Positions 48,901-59,859 of a DNA stretch of 64,000 nt are shown here, piece by piece. The notes under the pieces are model-generated. The model searched no databases, was not told where the DNA came from, and saw only the letters and a program-made list of their open reading frames with translations. How positions within the stretch are numbered: position 1 is the stretch's first letter; the number at the start of each line of letters is the position of its first letter. This stretch comes from Centropus unirufus. Taxonomy: Eukaryota; Chordata; Aves; Cuculiformes; Centropidae. The stretch covers positions 1,292,605 through 1,356,604 of the forward strand of contig VYZI01000058.1 in the NCBI GenBank assembly GCA_013397695.1, read 5' to 3'. A program made the position numbers and the translations under genes.

Positions 48901-50908
48901 AAATGTCAAAACACAAAAGCAATTATACACTTAATGGTAAAAAACATATAATCAAGTCATTTCTTTTATTTTCAAATTGTGGGGATTGAAATAAAAGGGC
49001 AAGAGGGTCTTACTTTGACATTATATGAGATGGAAAGGCACACTTGTATCCTTTTGTACCTTTTACAAAATGAATACGCCTGTAATCAGACCCATTCATT
49101 TTGAGAAGGATATTGTGCTTTAGATCTATGGCATATTTGCGAGGGTGTTGAGAAAGTATCTAAGTAAAATGTGCCATAGGAAATCAGCTCCTGGGAAATG
49201 CAGTTATTCTTCATAATGATATACAACTAGTTTGGCATGACACTTGGGGTGAAACAAAGCCTGATGGTATGGGCGAGCCATGTCTGCATATTTTACCCAC
49301 TATCCCTACAGTAAAGTAGGCAATTTTTTCAGCTCAGGAAATGCCTGAGCTGCCAGTTGCTGGAGAAGGGAGAGTGAACTCGGACACTTTGCTCCGAGGT
49401 TGGCCTCTTCTCCTCCCCTGTAGCCTGGTGCTGGTGGACTCTGTTACGGTTAAGACAAAAATTCTCAGATTTGCCTTTGCAAGGCATTTTTTAAGTTCCT
49501 CTCCTTTATGTACTCAGAAAATTTAAAGGGGGGAGAAAGAAAAGTCATGTGGGCACCTCTGAATTTCTATGATATTAGAAAAATGTGGCCAGTTGCTAGT
49601 GTATCTATGCAACAACACAGTGAGCCACTTCTGCTTCCAGGCTGGTCAGCACTTCTGCATTACACGTTGGCAGCTGTACAGCACTGTACAAAGCTCAGGG
49701 GGTGGTCTGTCTCGCAGTATTGGAGAGCTGATCCTCCGGAGTAGACCCAGGAAAGGGTGCATCGCAGACCTCTCTGGGCTTAGTAGGTGGGCCTCCTTCC
49801 CAAAGGCTGAGGATGCCTGTTGTACTTTTTCAGGCTGATCTGTCATTTTTTTCCATTGCAAGTCCCTTTGTAGCCAGACAGACTGAAGGTACAGAAATGG
49901 ACTTCTATGAGCTTGGGAAAAACATAGTCCTGGGATGGTGCTTTTTCAGTTCTACAGCCATTTATGAGGAAATAGAAGTCCTAGTATACGAATATTGATA
50001 CATTAATGAAATACAACAGTTGCTTACGCTCAGAATCAATCCCTGAGAACCGTTAGACCAAATTCCTTTTTACTGCTTCAAAACTTATGAACAACTCCTA
50101 CTGGCAGCATCCTAGATAAACATAAGATATAACATAAGATCATTCTTCTATCCAACAGACTACTTTAGCCAGATTGCTCCAAATTCTAGTGTGTGATTCC
50201 TACTGACTCATGATGATATTGTGTTTTGAAGCTGTGCAAAAGAAATAAAAATTAATATTAAAGTTCTTACCTTGTAGGTAAAGATATACAATTGAGTACC
50301 TTTGGCATGACCCGAAGTTCTCAAGGAGCATATTGGAAAACACAAATTAAAATATTCCAGAAAAGAAATTCAAGGTGAATTACCTATCAGTCCCCAGATT
50401 TGCCATTCTAAATGGGAAATATTTCTATGGTGATTCCACTAATAGAATTGGCACCCTGCATAAATCTTATCCAGTAATCAAGATACGAAAAAGTTTTCCC
50501 TTCAATGGTGTTGCACCAGAAACACGGCCCAGACTAAAAGTAGGTTATTTACTATGGAGCTGGCTAAGTAGGTTTTTAGTTTAGTGTAGGCTCTAATTCT
50601 TGACTTCAAAAATTAATTTTGGCACAATTCTTTTTGCATAGTTAAGTGTATTTTCACTACCTCTTGTACAGTGGCAACATAAAGATTAAAAAATGAAACA
50701 ACAAAAAAGATTAAAAATAACTTGAGGATATATGAAAATACTAGCCAGTTTATTCGGAGATCTGCTGCTTCTTTAGACCACTTCAGAGTTAAACATGTGC
50801 ATAGAAGTCTTAAAAAAATCCAGAAGACCTTAAGAGAATATTTGTATGTATATTTTATTTAAGAAATGGTAAAACACGTATTTTATGTGCCAAAACACTA
50901 TTTTATAC
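45975..50908. other. Non-coding stretch, no gene seen
   Basis: Frames up to 145 codons (47119-47556, plus) and 120 codons (48247-48609, minus) occur, with no recognisable domain. A minus-strand donor (CTACAAG then GTAAGAAC) lies at about 50266-50270 beside a short open stretch but has a weak acceptor. No upstream partner of segment A was recognised. No repeat family called. Confidence 0.5.
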
Positions 50909-50920
50909 ATATATATATAT
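50909..50920. repeat. (AT)6 dinucleotide run
   Basis: Six AT units, preceded by TATAC. A short simple repeat. Confidence 0.8.
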
Positions 50921-53900
50921 GACTTTCACTTTTAATGGGTATTAGCTGCTAATGTATTTTTGAGGGAGACTGGAAATCTCATGTTAAACTGTGGTATTTT
51001 TCACTTTCTGAAAATAATGGGCTTTTGATAACAAAAGAGGCTAAAAAAGACAACCTGCTAAATGGTACTTAATGAGAAATAGGATTCTCACTTCCCGGGA
51101 GAAAGAACCACCAAACTTTTAAATCCTACTTTCTGGCTTACATTTCTATAGGGAAAGAAATAAAACAAAAAAGATGAAAAAAATCCCCTTTTTTACAAAA
51201 GCTGATTTCTCTCGCATTTGGAGATTAAATTGTATCCCATCGTGTTCAGTTTCCTCACAGAGAAAATGAGATGACTGGCATACGTAGTCCTTGAAAACAA
51301 ATTTTTTTGATGGACATTTTCTGTCATCCTTTGCGATTATGGCATACATTTTTCTGTAGTACGATATACGGTAATTATCTGGATTTTCTTCTTTCCATAT
51401 TAGAGGAATGCTTCCTTACTTGAACGGAGGGGCCACAGACTACTAGTCAACCTAAAAATCCTGTTAGCATTACATCTCAGCACAAATAAAGAATTTGGAT
51501 CAGTGCCTTGTTAGATCACCTCTATTTCTAGCTCGCTGAGTAAAAAGAGCATTTTTTGCAGCCTAGTTTGATAAGTAAAAGGTGTCTTTCTCACCTGTGT
51601 GCACTCTGAATTGTCACTCTTGTTCTTTGTTCCTTTGCATGCGGCTGTTGTCAGCTCCCAAGTCACAGAACCACTTGCAGGAACGGCTCAGGAGAGTTTT
51701 GGAAGAAAGGAAAGGGAAAAAAGGAGCCGCATTTTTATTTAACAGGAGAAGGAGAACAGAAAGAAAAGAAAGGTGTTCTCAAGAATGTAGCCTGCAGCCT
51801 TGTCAGGTAGCATTTCTTCAGATGTTTTTTCTTTCTCTCCCCTTTCCCACCCCAAGATCTTTCTTCATCATTTTTTTAAATATCTCTTCTGGGACAGGGA
51901 CATGAAAGTGAATTGTGGGTCAAAGGCAAGAATTAGGGATTGCTGGGGCTGCTTTCTGATGGCTTTACTTTATCTTTGTGTCCAAGCTTTTGCCAGTCAG
52001 CAGGTACTGCAGGTTATCCATTCTAGTCACATCATTTTCTGCTTGATGACAAGCATCACACCTTCATCCATCACATTTACATTTCAAACTGCCACACTGC
52101 TCTATTGATTAATTATTTAGCAGCTCTTGGCCACTTGTGAGTGCTTCTGCACTCATGTTTCATGGAGAAGGTCCGTTCTTTTTATTTATGTATGGTTTTG
52201 TAAAACAAGAAAAATATGTTTAAGCTTTTAACATACACATATCCTAATAACCCGTGTGTATGTGCCTGTATATATGCGTAGGGGTGTGAAAATTTATATG
52301 TGTTTGTGCGTTCCCTGGTACAATTAGGAACACATAGGGAGCAGAGGCAGGTAATCTGATCAATAAGCACATGCTCACACTGATAATAGGTTTCTGAGTT
52401 TTCAGAGCACTGAGCAGCAGATCAATGAGACCTTGCAGGTGTGCTGGAGCCAGGAATTGCATCAGCTACATCATGCTCCCTACAGACCAGTGGGAACATG
52501 CACATTGTCCTCCGGGCTCTGTCACTTCAAGGAAAAACAGGCAGAGGGCTTTTGCAGGTGCCTGATAATGGCTATGTTTCTTCCACATCACAGGCGGGAA
52601 GGGGCAGCCTCTGAACAGGACAGGGGATCTGCTTCTACCTAGGGCTCTGTTTGCCACAGCAAATCACTCTATCGTTCCTTCAGTTCTTCTTTGGTGAAAT
52701 GGAGAATTAGTCTCTAATCTTACAGAACTTACAGGCTTGATTTTATTCGTGAACTACTCAAGTTCCACTGTAAGGTAAAATCTTTCTGCTCCAACTAAAA
52801 ATAAAAACCTAGGTTAGTTTAGAAATCTTGGTTTGGAAGAGTAATGTTTGGCCTTGCTTCTGATCCCTGAGGTGCTTTGGGGTGCTCTGCTTTGACTGAA
52901 CACTTTTTTGACCCACCACCTCCCATACAGTGGTTCCTATGAGAGCAATCTTTAATCCTTTGGTGTCCCTGGTGGTGGTGTCCTCTGGTCTACTGTCTGA
53001 TGTTTGTAACTGTTTGTCCAAAGATTTGTGTCTTTAGAATGAACAGGAGCAAGAATAAAGCAAGATATAATATTCAATAATAAGAGGAATGTTTTCACTA
53101 ATGGTTTTGTAAAAATATTCTGAAACACGTGATGTCACATACTTATTTTGGAGGAGGAAATGAGGTCAACTTGAATTCTAAAATAAAGTTAGCATTTGGA
53201 TCTGTTTTAATGTTTTCTACTGTTTTCATTCTTTACAAGTTTATTGTGGATACAGCCCAACAAATGTAAACAGGGCGATTCTTTTCCCTGCTATTCATTT
53301 TCAATAATTTCTGACTTATGCAAAGCCTATTAAAATCAAAGGGAATATGGACATAAACTTAATATGCTCTGGATGAGACCCTTGAAGAGGAAGGACCACA
53401 TGGTTCTTATTGCTCCATTTCTTGCATTTCTGTCTTTATCCCTAAATTGTAAAAGTGAATGTAATACCACTGACTTTTTAAATGGGTGGGATTTGTGCTA
53501 TATTGAGCTCATTGTCTGAATTGTGTTAGACTAGGGTTGGACAACATGGTTCTGTCAAAATTTCTTGGTTTATTATAAAGCACGTTGGGAACTTGCAGTG
53601 AATACCCTATTTATATATTTACAGTAAAATATTACAACATTCAGACAATAAAACAAAGCCATTAGCTTAGTCTATTAGTGATTTTAGTATGCTATTAAAC
53701 ACACAGAGAATAACTGACTCTGTGGAGAGCACAGAAACAAGAAATGAAGTCAGCCTTAGTCCTGACTTGTGGCGGAGGATTTGGTTGGTTGGTCCAATAT
53801 AATCTCCACTTTTGCTTGCAGTTAAAGGAAACATTTGATGTTTGATTTTTGCAATTTTTTCTCCTCAGTGTTCATTTCTCCTCCTGCCTCATTTAGTTCC

Positions 53901-56228
53901 TTTGTGTCTCTTTTTTTTTTACAGAAAATTTCTGTAAAGTGAAAATTCATATACTGTTTTTCCCCGTCTCTTTCCAAAACTCCTCCAGCTCTGGTATTTA
54001 ATGCCAGCACTTAAGGGTGACAAAGGTCATTTCACATGGCTGGACTTGATTTCAGGCAGACTGAACTCTCCAGCTTAAGTCTGCATTGGGCCATCAAGGC
54101 TAGGCCTGAAGAAAGGCAAGATGTTTTGATGACTCCTGGGTCAAATGTGTTCTCTTGCTTTGGATAAACAAGGGAATGGAAGATAGACTAGATATTCCAG
54201 ATATTCCCCATTTCTCCTCCAAGGTAGCAGTCTTGTATAGCACCAAAACCTATGCCTGATAAAGGCCACGGAATCCCTGTTAGTGAGGGAATTCGTTTTC
54301 TTTCTTTGGTGTCAAAGGGAGGAAGGGAATATAGCATGGATGTCCACACAGTGAAACAATAGGAATGGATGGTCCTCTCTGCAGCAAATCCTGTTCTCTC
54401 AATTTCCAGAATACTCTGAATATGTAGACAAAACTCTACTTTTTCCTGCCTGATGTCCCACCTAGTTTACAATGATGGAACTTTTTCATGTGAAATATCA
54501 TGGAGGCAGTACTGAGTTTCTTCAAGTAATCTGAAAATCAGCCCTTTTATGATTAAACAAAGGTGATAATATCTATTACCTATACAATGAACAAAGTGTC
54601 TTATAACGTAAAGTGCACAAATCTAAAATATGTGATTTGCATGATCAGTGGCATGCTCAAATACAGTTTTAGCACAAAAATAAAGGACAGATGATGAATC
54701 TTTAAGTTTTACAACAGAGTGGTTTCTCACATGAGTGACTTCAATAGGAAAACGGTAATGCTAGTACTATGGCAATACTCGATAAGATCAAGGACATTAT
54801 TATCTAGACCTCCATGCAATGCTGTTCCACTGTGAAGATTTCTAATTAAAGAAGACCAAATGAAGCTCCCCCTCTAATGTTGCCATCATATAGTGTCAGA
54901 GAATGTATTTACATGCCTTTTAATTTTTTAAATTTATTTCCTTTGAAATAACCCTTCACTGTAGGATAACGGTGTCTCTCTCATACTTATTCACCCATTG
55001 ATGCTAAAACTAGAAGCTGCTACAGTGTCATAGACAATAATGGCAGCAAAGCTCTTCACACTTCTCAGTTTTTTGCTTGCTTCATCTCTTCACATTTGCA
55101 GTTAACAAGCTTGCTCTGTATAAAAAAATAAACATAGTAATTAGTTCACCATAGGTATGTTTAATTTGTATTGTCACAAATAAAAAGGAAAAATAACACT
55201 TCCTCTTTTTGGGCTTAATGAGATCACAAAAATATTTTCCTAATTGAAAAGAAAGATTCTTTTAAATAAAATCTTTTATTAGGATGTGAGAACAATATAA
55301 AGTAGGCACCTTCCAGAGAACTATTAGGTAAAATGGCATACATGATAATAAAAAAAAATTGGATTATGAGTGGACTCCTTACTTTAGAAAGATTAAAATA
55401 TATAAACATCATAATTCTGAGTACTCAACAGGATTACACAGGCTCTAATTCTAAGTTATGCCATTTCTGACTGCATAAATACTATCCAGCACATCCTGCT
55501 ACTGCCAGTAATGAGAAAGGTCCCAAGAAATCAATGTTATGAGAGAGAAAACCCCCCAACAAGAAGAGCAACTGGTGGTTCTTCTTCTAATCTATGGACT
55601 AGAAGGTGTAAATACCCAGCTATTGCTGTGAAGGTGGTCAGTTACATCATCAAAGTTAGCTGTTTTCCACTTTGGTAACCAGAGTCCATTAAAGATGAAC
55701 ATCCACATCTTAGTGTCAATCTTTTTCTGCAAAATAATTATTGTTAATCAATTTGGATATAAAGGTCAGAGAAGAAGAATGCTATATCTTCTGCCCAAGC
55801 CTGGTCATTCAGTCAACAGAGAGAGCCGGTACAGTATTTTCCAGAGGAATTAAAAAAGACAGACAAATAATCAAACATCCAAACCATGAAATGGCAAGTC
55901 ATAGATCAAGTTAATAGTGCAGTGCTGCTGTCTGTGGAGAACAACATTCCTGCCTGGTTTCCCAGCATGTGGAGCAGGAGTCAGTTCTGCCTCTCCTGTG
56001 CACCCTGAGTCCCAGAAATAGAGGATTGGTCCCATTTATTGTGATAACAGCATCAACAACTACTCTTTCTGGCCAAAGAACCCTATTCATGGGGTGGTCA
56101 GCTCTAGAGGCAAATCCCATAAGTTGACCACATGCAACGCAAAGTGTTTCTTTTTATTTAACTTCATTGGCTGCCCTCTTCTTTATAAGTAATGTGACAG
56201 GAAAAAATGGAGGTCATGACTCAGGGTT
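50921..56228. other. Non-coding stretch, no gene seen
   Basis: Frames up to 107 codons (51582-51905, plus) with no recognisable product. A minus-strand donor (ACACAG then GTGAGAAAG) at about 51595 ends an open 92-base stretch whose acceptor is weak. TG/TA-rich DNA lies at 52230-52310. Nothing else recognised. Confidence 0.5.
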
Positions 56229-56256
56229 TAATTAATCATATCTAATTAATCATACC
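56229..56256. repeat. Tandem 14-mer with homeodomain cores
   Basis: TAATTAATCATATC (56229-56242) is followed directly by TAATTAATCATACC (56243-56256), differing at one base. Each copy contains TAATTA, giving two homeodomain cores 14 bases apart, on the same face of the helix only approximately. It may be a binding-site cluster or simple slippage. Confidence 0.85.
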
Positions 56257-58699
56257 TTCAGGAGCCGCAAGAGGGTACAATATTGAGAAACAGTCTTCCT
56301 TGCTGTGCCTTTTACACAGTAACATTTATCCAGAGAAAGGTGAGAGTGCTTCTTTCCCTCAGGGTGTAACGCCCAGCCACAGCTTTTCTGGAGAATCACT
56401 GCAGGATTACATGGAGTTGACATTTTTGAGAGGGAAACATCCTACATGACTGCACATTTCTAGTGCGTTCCTGCCCTTTCTATAGAAATGCTTGCAGAAG
56501 CCATTGATCCATACATGTACAACACCAGACTTTGCATAGTTTGCATCAACATTTATCTTTATAAAATATATAAGCAATAACACGCCTTGGCTTGTAAGAT
56601 GACTATACCTGCACAGCAGGGAAGAAAAAATGTACCTCTTTTATTTTCTCTGGTCCAATAAGCCTTTAATTGTTTATTAAAGTGTGGCATGTCTCCAATA
56701 GAGAGGGAATTTCCTGGGCAGAGCACTGTGACTAAAGGGTGCCTGAGCTAGGTGTAAGAGGCAATATTGACTCTTCCGGGACTGGAGAGACAATTGACAT
56801 GGGGTGTCCTCATATGTGAAATATTACCTAAACCACTAGGCTGTTAGGTAAAATATTACTTTAAAACATCACTGCTATGTCTGTCACCAAGGTTGAGAAA
56901 GACCAGAACTGGGTTATTAATTAATTTTGATCAAATATTGTTAACTTCAGCCTGAGAGGACTCCTGGCCCAAAACTGGCTAGAAGACACATTGCTGAAAA
57001 GGGCTATGGTGACAGATACATGCAGGAGCGCAATCCTTATTCTTGAGCCTTTCCTTGTCCACCTGTGTTCATTAGCTCTCTGGGATTTCTACCTTCCTCT
57101 ACACAGCATTTAAAAGATAATAGACACAAGTGTCCACAGTCGGTTTTGCAAACTGGTGCTTAAAGACGATGGACAGTGCTGTGTGTAAGCCTTCAGGGAG
57201 CTACTTGTTTGTCCCTCTTTCATTAACCCCTCTTGGGAAAAAAGAAAGAATAATGCACATCATGGTTAGCATGGGTGCTATATATATATATACTCACTCT
57301 TCCCCTTGGTTTACCTATTTCTAGAAAATGGGAGGCCTCAGAAGGAGGGAAGTATTCTAGACCTTACTGACTCTTGATGTCACTGCTTCATCTTGATGCA
57401 GAAGGGAAACATCCTGGAGTCCAGTGTTCTGGCGGGATGAGAGAACTTTTTCCTCCTCAGCTGGACCTGTGACTGAGCCGTGAGCTGAATTTCATGCTCA
57501 AAGACGCTCAAAGTCCCAGTAAGGTTGGGACTTGATATTTGGTGGTTATCTTGATTTGGTAGTGCAGTGGAAAACGATTCGCACTTAACTTCACGTAAAT
57601 GACACAGGCACAGCTATGTGAGGAATCCTACAGGAATAGAAGCAACTGCATACAGCTTTTAGGCTAAGGATTAGCTGTCTTTAAAGAAGGCTGCCCTCAC
57701 AAGATTGAGAACTGATTGCAATACCTTCTTGTCCCTTCTTTACCTCAATCAATAATTTTTAGGATTCAAAATAATCAGACTGCAATAATTTCTCCACAGG
57801 AACAGTCATGTAGTGATGAATTGCATAGCCCAGTCTGCATAAGTATGAAAGAGTAAAGGCAAATTTTGAGCAAAATTTTCCATACCGAGGCAAAATATGT
57901 GTCTACAGCTGACAGGTATAAGATTTTGCTGTTTTGCAAAGCTTAATATTTAATAATAATAAACGTTGGTAGCACAGCAGTCTTAAAAACCAAACAAACC
58001 AGCCCAGAATGCAGTGATATGTGTCCTGTGTGTGCCTTTAAATACTATTAAAATTGAATTTGACTAGACTTGCTCAAATCAGACCTGTTATCAACAACAC
58101 ATTGTCTCAGGAGACCAACATTTGTCCAGTTAGGGCTTCCTTCATTAATCGTCCAGCATCAAGCAAGCCAAATCCAAATCTGTGGAGAAAAAGCAATTAG
58201 ATATTTTAAGCAGTGATAAGAACACCACAAATAATCAATTTCTATGGCATTAGCAGCTACCTGGCCCAGCAAAAGTCTATAAAAGCTGGAATTTATTGCA
58301 GAATACCAGACAGCTTACAGAGCATTGATTCTTAGTAGTATGCATAGATTGCTGGATTTAAGAGAAAGCCCTAGTGGTTCTCACCATTAATTTTTTTTCT
58401 TTTAAAGAGAAAACAAGGATAAGGTGTTCATAAGGCCAAACTGCAGCAAAACAAATGTCTAATGACTGTTAAACAGAATTTGTTTACCTTTCAGATGAAC
58501 AGAATGCTACCATATCACTTGGTAGCAATTATATGAAATCTGATGTATAATCTTCATAAAAGATGAGAAGCTAAATATGATCACAGTATTTTATGGTTCA
58601 AAAACTATAAATCGCTCTTGTTTTTTTTAAAAAAATATTGCACCTTAGTAACCAACAGATTAGGAATAATTTTTACATTTGTTCATTTTGTGAATCCTT
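56257..58699. other. Non-coding stretch, no gene seen
   Basis: Contains (TA)7 at 57279-57292 and T8A7 at 58621-58635. A TATAAAAG box at 58278-58285 has no other promoter support. Frames below 70 codons. Confidence 0.5.
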
Positions 58700-58719
58700 A
58701 GGTTTTTTTAAAAAAACCT
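58700..58719. repeat. Perfect 20-base palindrome with T7A7 core
   Basis: AGG, T7, A7, CCT: a perfect inverted repeat with no spacer. CCTTAG borders it on the left (overlapping the arm) and CCTTAG again closes the right arm, so direct and inverted copies overlap. T-run/A-run junctions bend DNA and exclude nucleosomes. A similar T8A7 tract lies 70 bases upstream. Confidence 0.85.
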
Positions 58720-58947
58720 TAGCTTTCTATTCCTGCATCTCATACTAGAGTATTTTAATCTCCATTAACCTTTGTGATTTTTAATGACTTAAAAAAGAAA
58801 AACAAAAGGCAATGCAAAATTTATCAAGCAAAATCTTACTGTGCGCAGCAGAAAAATATTTTGTCTAAATGTTCCCAAAAGATAATTTCTGTATGTGGAT
58901 GTTATAACTGGCCTTTAAAGGTGAACAAAAACATATCTGAACTCAGA

Positions 58948-59218
58948 TTTTTAGGCCAACAGACTCAGAAGTCAAAAGGGACTTGGGTGATAATCTCATC
59001 TGGCCTCCTGTATACGTACACCAGAATCTTTCCCCAGAAGCTGGATTAAATGATGTCTTTCAGAAAGATGTCTAATCTCATTTTAAAGTCTTCGAGCTAT
59101 GGTGAGTCCACCTCCTCCCTGGGTAAGCTCTTTCAGTATTTAATTACCCTTACTGCTAGGAAACGGTGTCTTATTTCAAGGTTGAATTTGTCTAACTTAG
59201 CGTTCAAATACTGGAAAT
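58948..59218 (-). mobile_element. CR1-type LINE fragment, 3' end
   Basis: On the plus strand, antisense CR1 landmarks run in order. They are TTTTTAGGCCAACAGACTCA at the 3' terminus, AATCTCATCTGGCCTCCTGT near 58992, and a TCTAATCTCATTTTAAAGTC block near 59070. Next come GAGTCCACCTCCTCCCTGGG near 59104 and TATTTAATTACCCTTACTGC near 59136. TTGAATTTGTCTAACTTAGC near 59182 is last. The match to the bird and turtle CR1 3' sequence is clear, though diverged. The left edge coincides with the element's 3' end, and the rest is a 5'-truncated relic. The element lies on the minus strand. Confidence 0.8.
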
Positions 59219-59739
59219 GTGGAGTGTTTGAGAGAGAGCAAATATAAGTGACATGATACATTTTATACTAATCCTAAATCAAAAGATTATGGAAATATAG
59301 AAAACATGACAACTAAAGCTCTAGTCTGGCAAACATTTATGCAAGGGGGTAGCTTTCTGCATAGGAAATGGTTTCTTTCAGTTCAGTAAGCCTACATATA
59401 AGTGTAAAGTAACACCAGGACATCAAATACAATTACAAAAAGGCATTTGGAGTGACTTTTTCTGTGAAAAACATGAAGCATTAATTAACAAAGACAACTT
59501 CCCTCCACCTCTGTCCCCAGTCTGAGCAGCCTTTAAGGTGGGATACTGTAAATTACCATTAGATGAAGAAAAAGTGAGAAAATGTCCTATTGCAGAAATC
59601 TGGTCACTGCAGTTGGGGTATGACTGCTGAAATCCAAACACCACCTAAGGGGCGAGGGAAAAAAAAAGGAACAAATGGAAAAAAGGAGAGTTGTCAAGAT
59701 AATTAAAACTTTGCAACAATTCAGTAGTGGTGCTGATAA
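59219..59739. other. Non-coding stretch, no gene seen
   Basis: Short frames only. No repeat recognised beyond the CR1 piece that ends just upstream. Confidence 0.5.
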
Positions 59740-59820
59740 AAACAGCACTGCTGGCTGAATGCAAATAAGATGGTAAAGGCCCTGTTTGGATTATGGTAAT
59801 TACTCAGTCTGAAGTTAGCT
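59740..59820 (+). promoter_or_regulatory. Candidate enhancer: octamer, GGATTA and TAATTA cluster
   Basis: Within 45 bases lie an exact octamer ATGCAAAT (59759-59766), GGATTA (59788-59793) and the palindrome GTAATTAC (59796-59803). These are binding cores of POU, OTX/PITX-type and Antennapedia/paired-type homeodomain proteins respectively (established motif knowledge). The grouping is typical of neural or craniofacial developmental enhancers. Activity and conservation are not shown by the sequence. Confidence 0.3.
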
Positions 59821-59825
59821 CCAGC

Positions 59826-59859
59826 CACACACACATATGAGCACACACATACACACACA
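59826..59859. repeat. Interrupted (CA)n microsatellite
   Basis: Three CA runs separated by TATGAG and TA. Potentially polymorphic and able to adopt left-handed DNA. Confidence 0.85.

Noticed and set aside
51595..51686. Minus-strand open segment ending at a strong ACACAG-GTGAGA donor
   Set aside because: The only in-phase acceptor (CTCCTGAG) is weak and no compatible neighbouring exon was found.
58278..58285. TATAAAAG box
   Set aside because: No initiator, CpG island or downstream exon, and TATA-like strings are frequent in AT-rich DNA.
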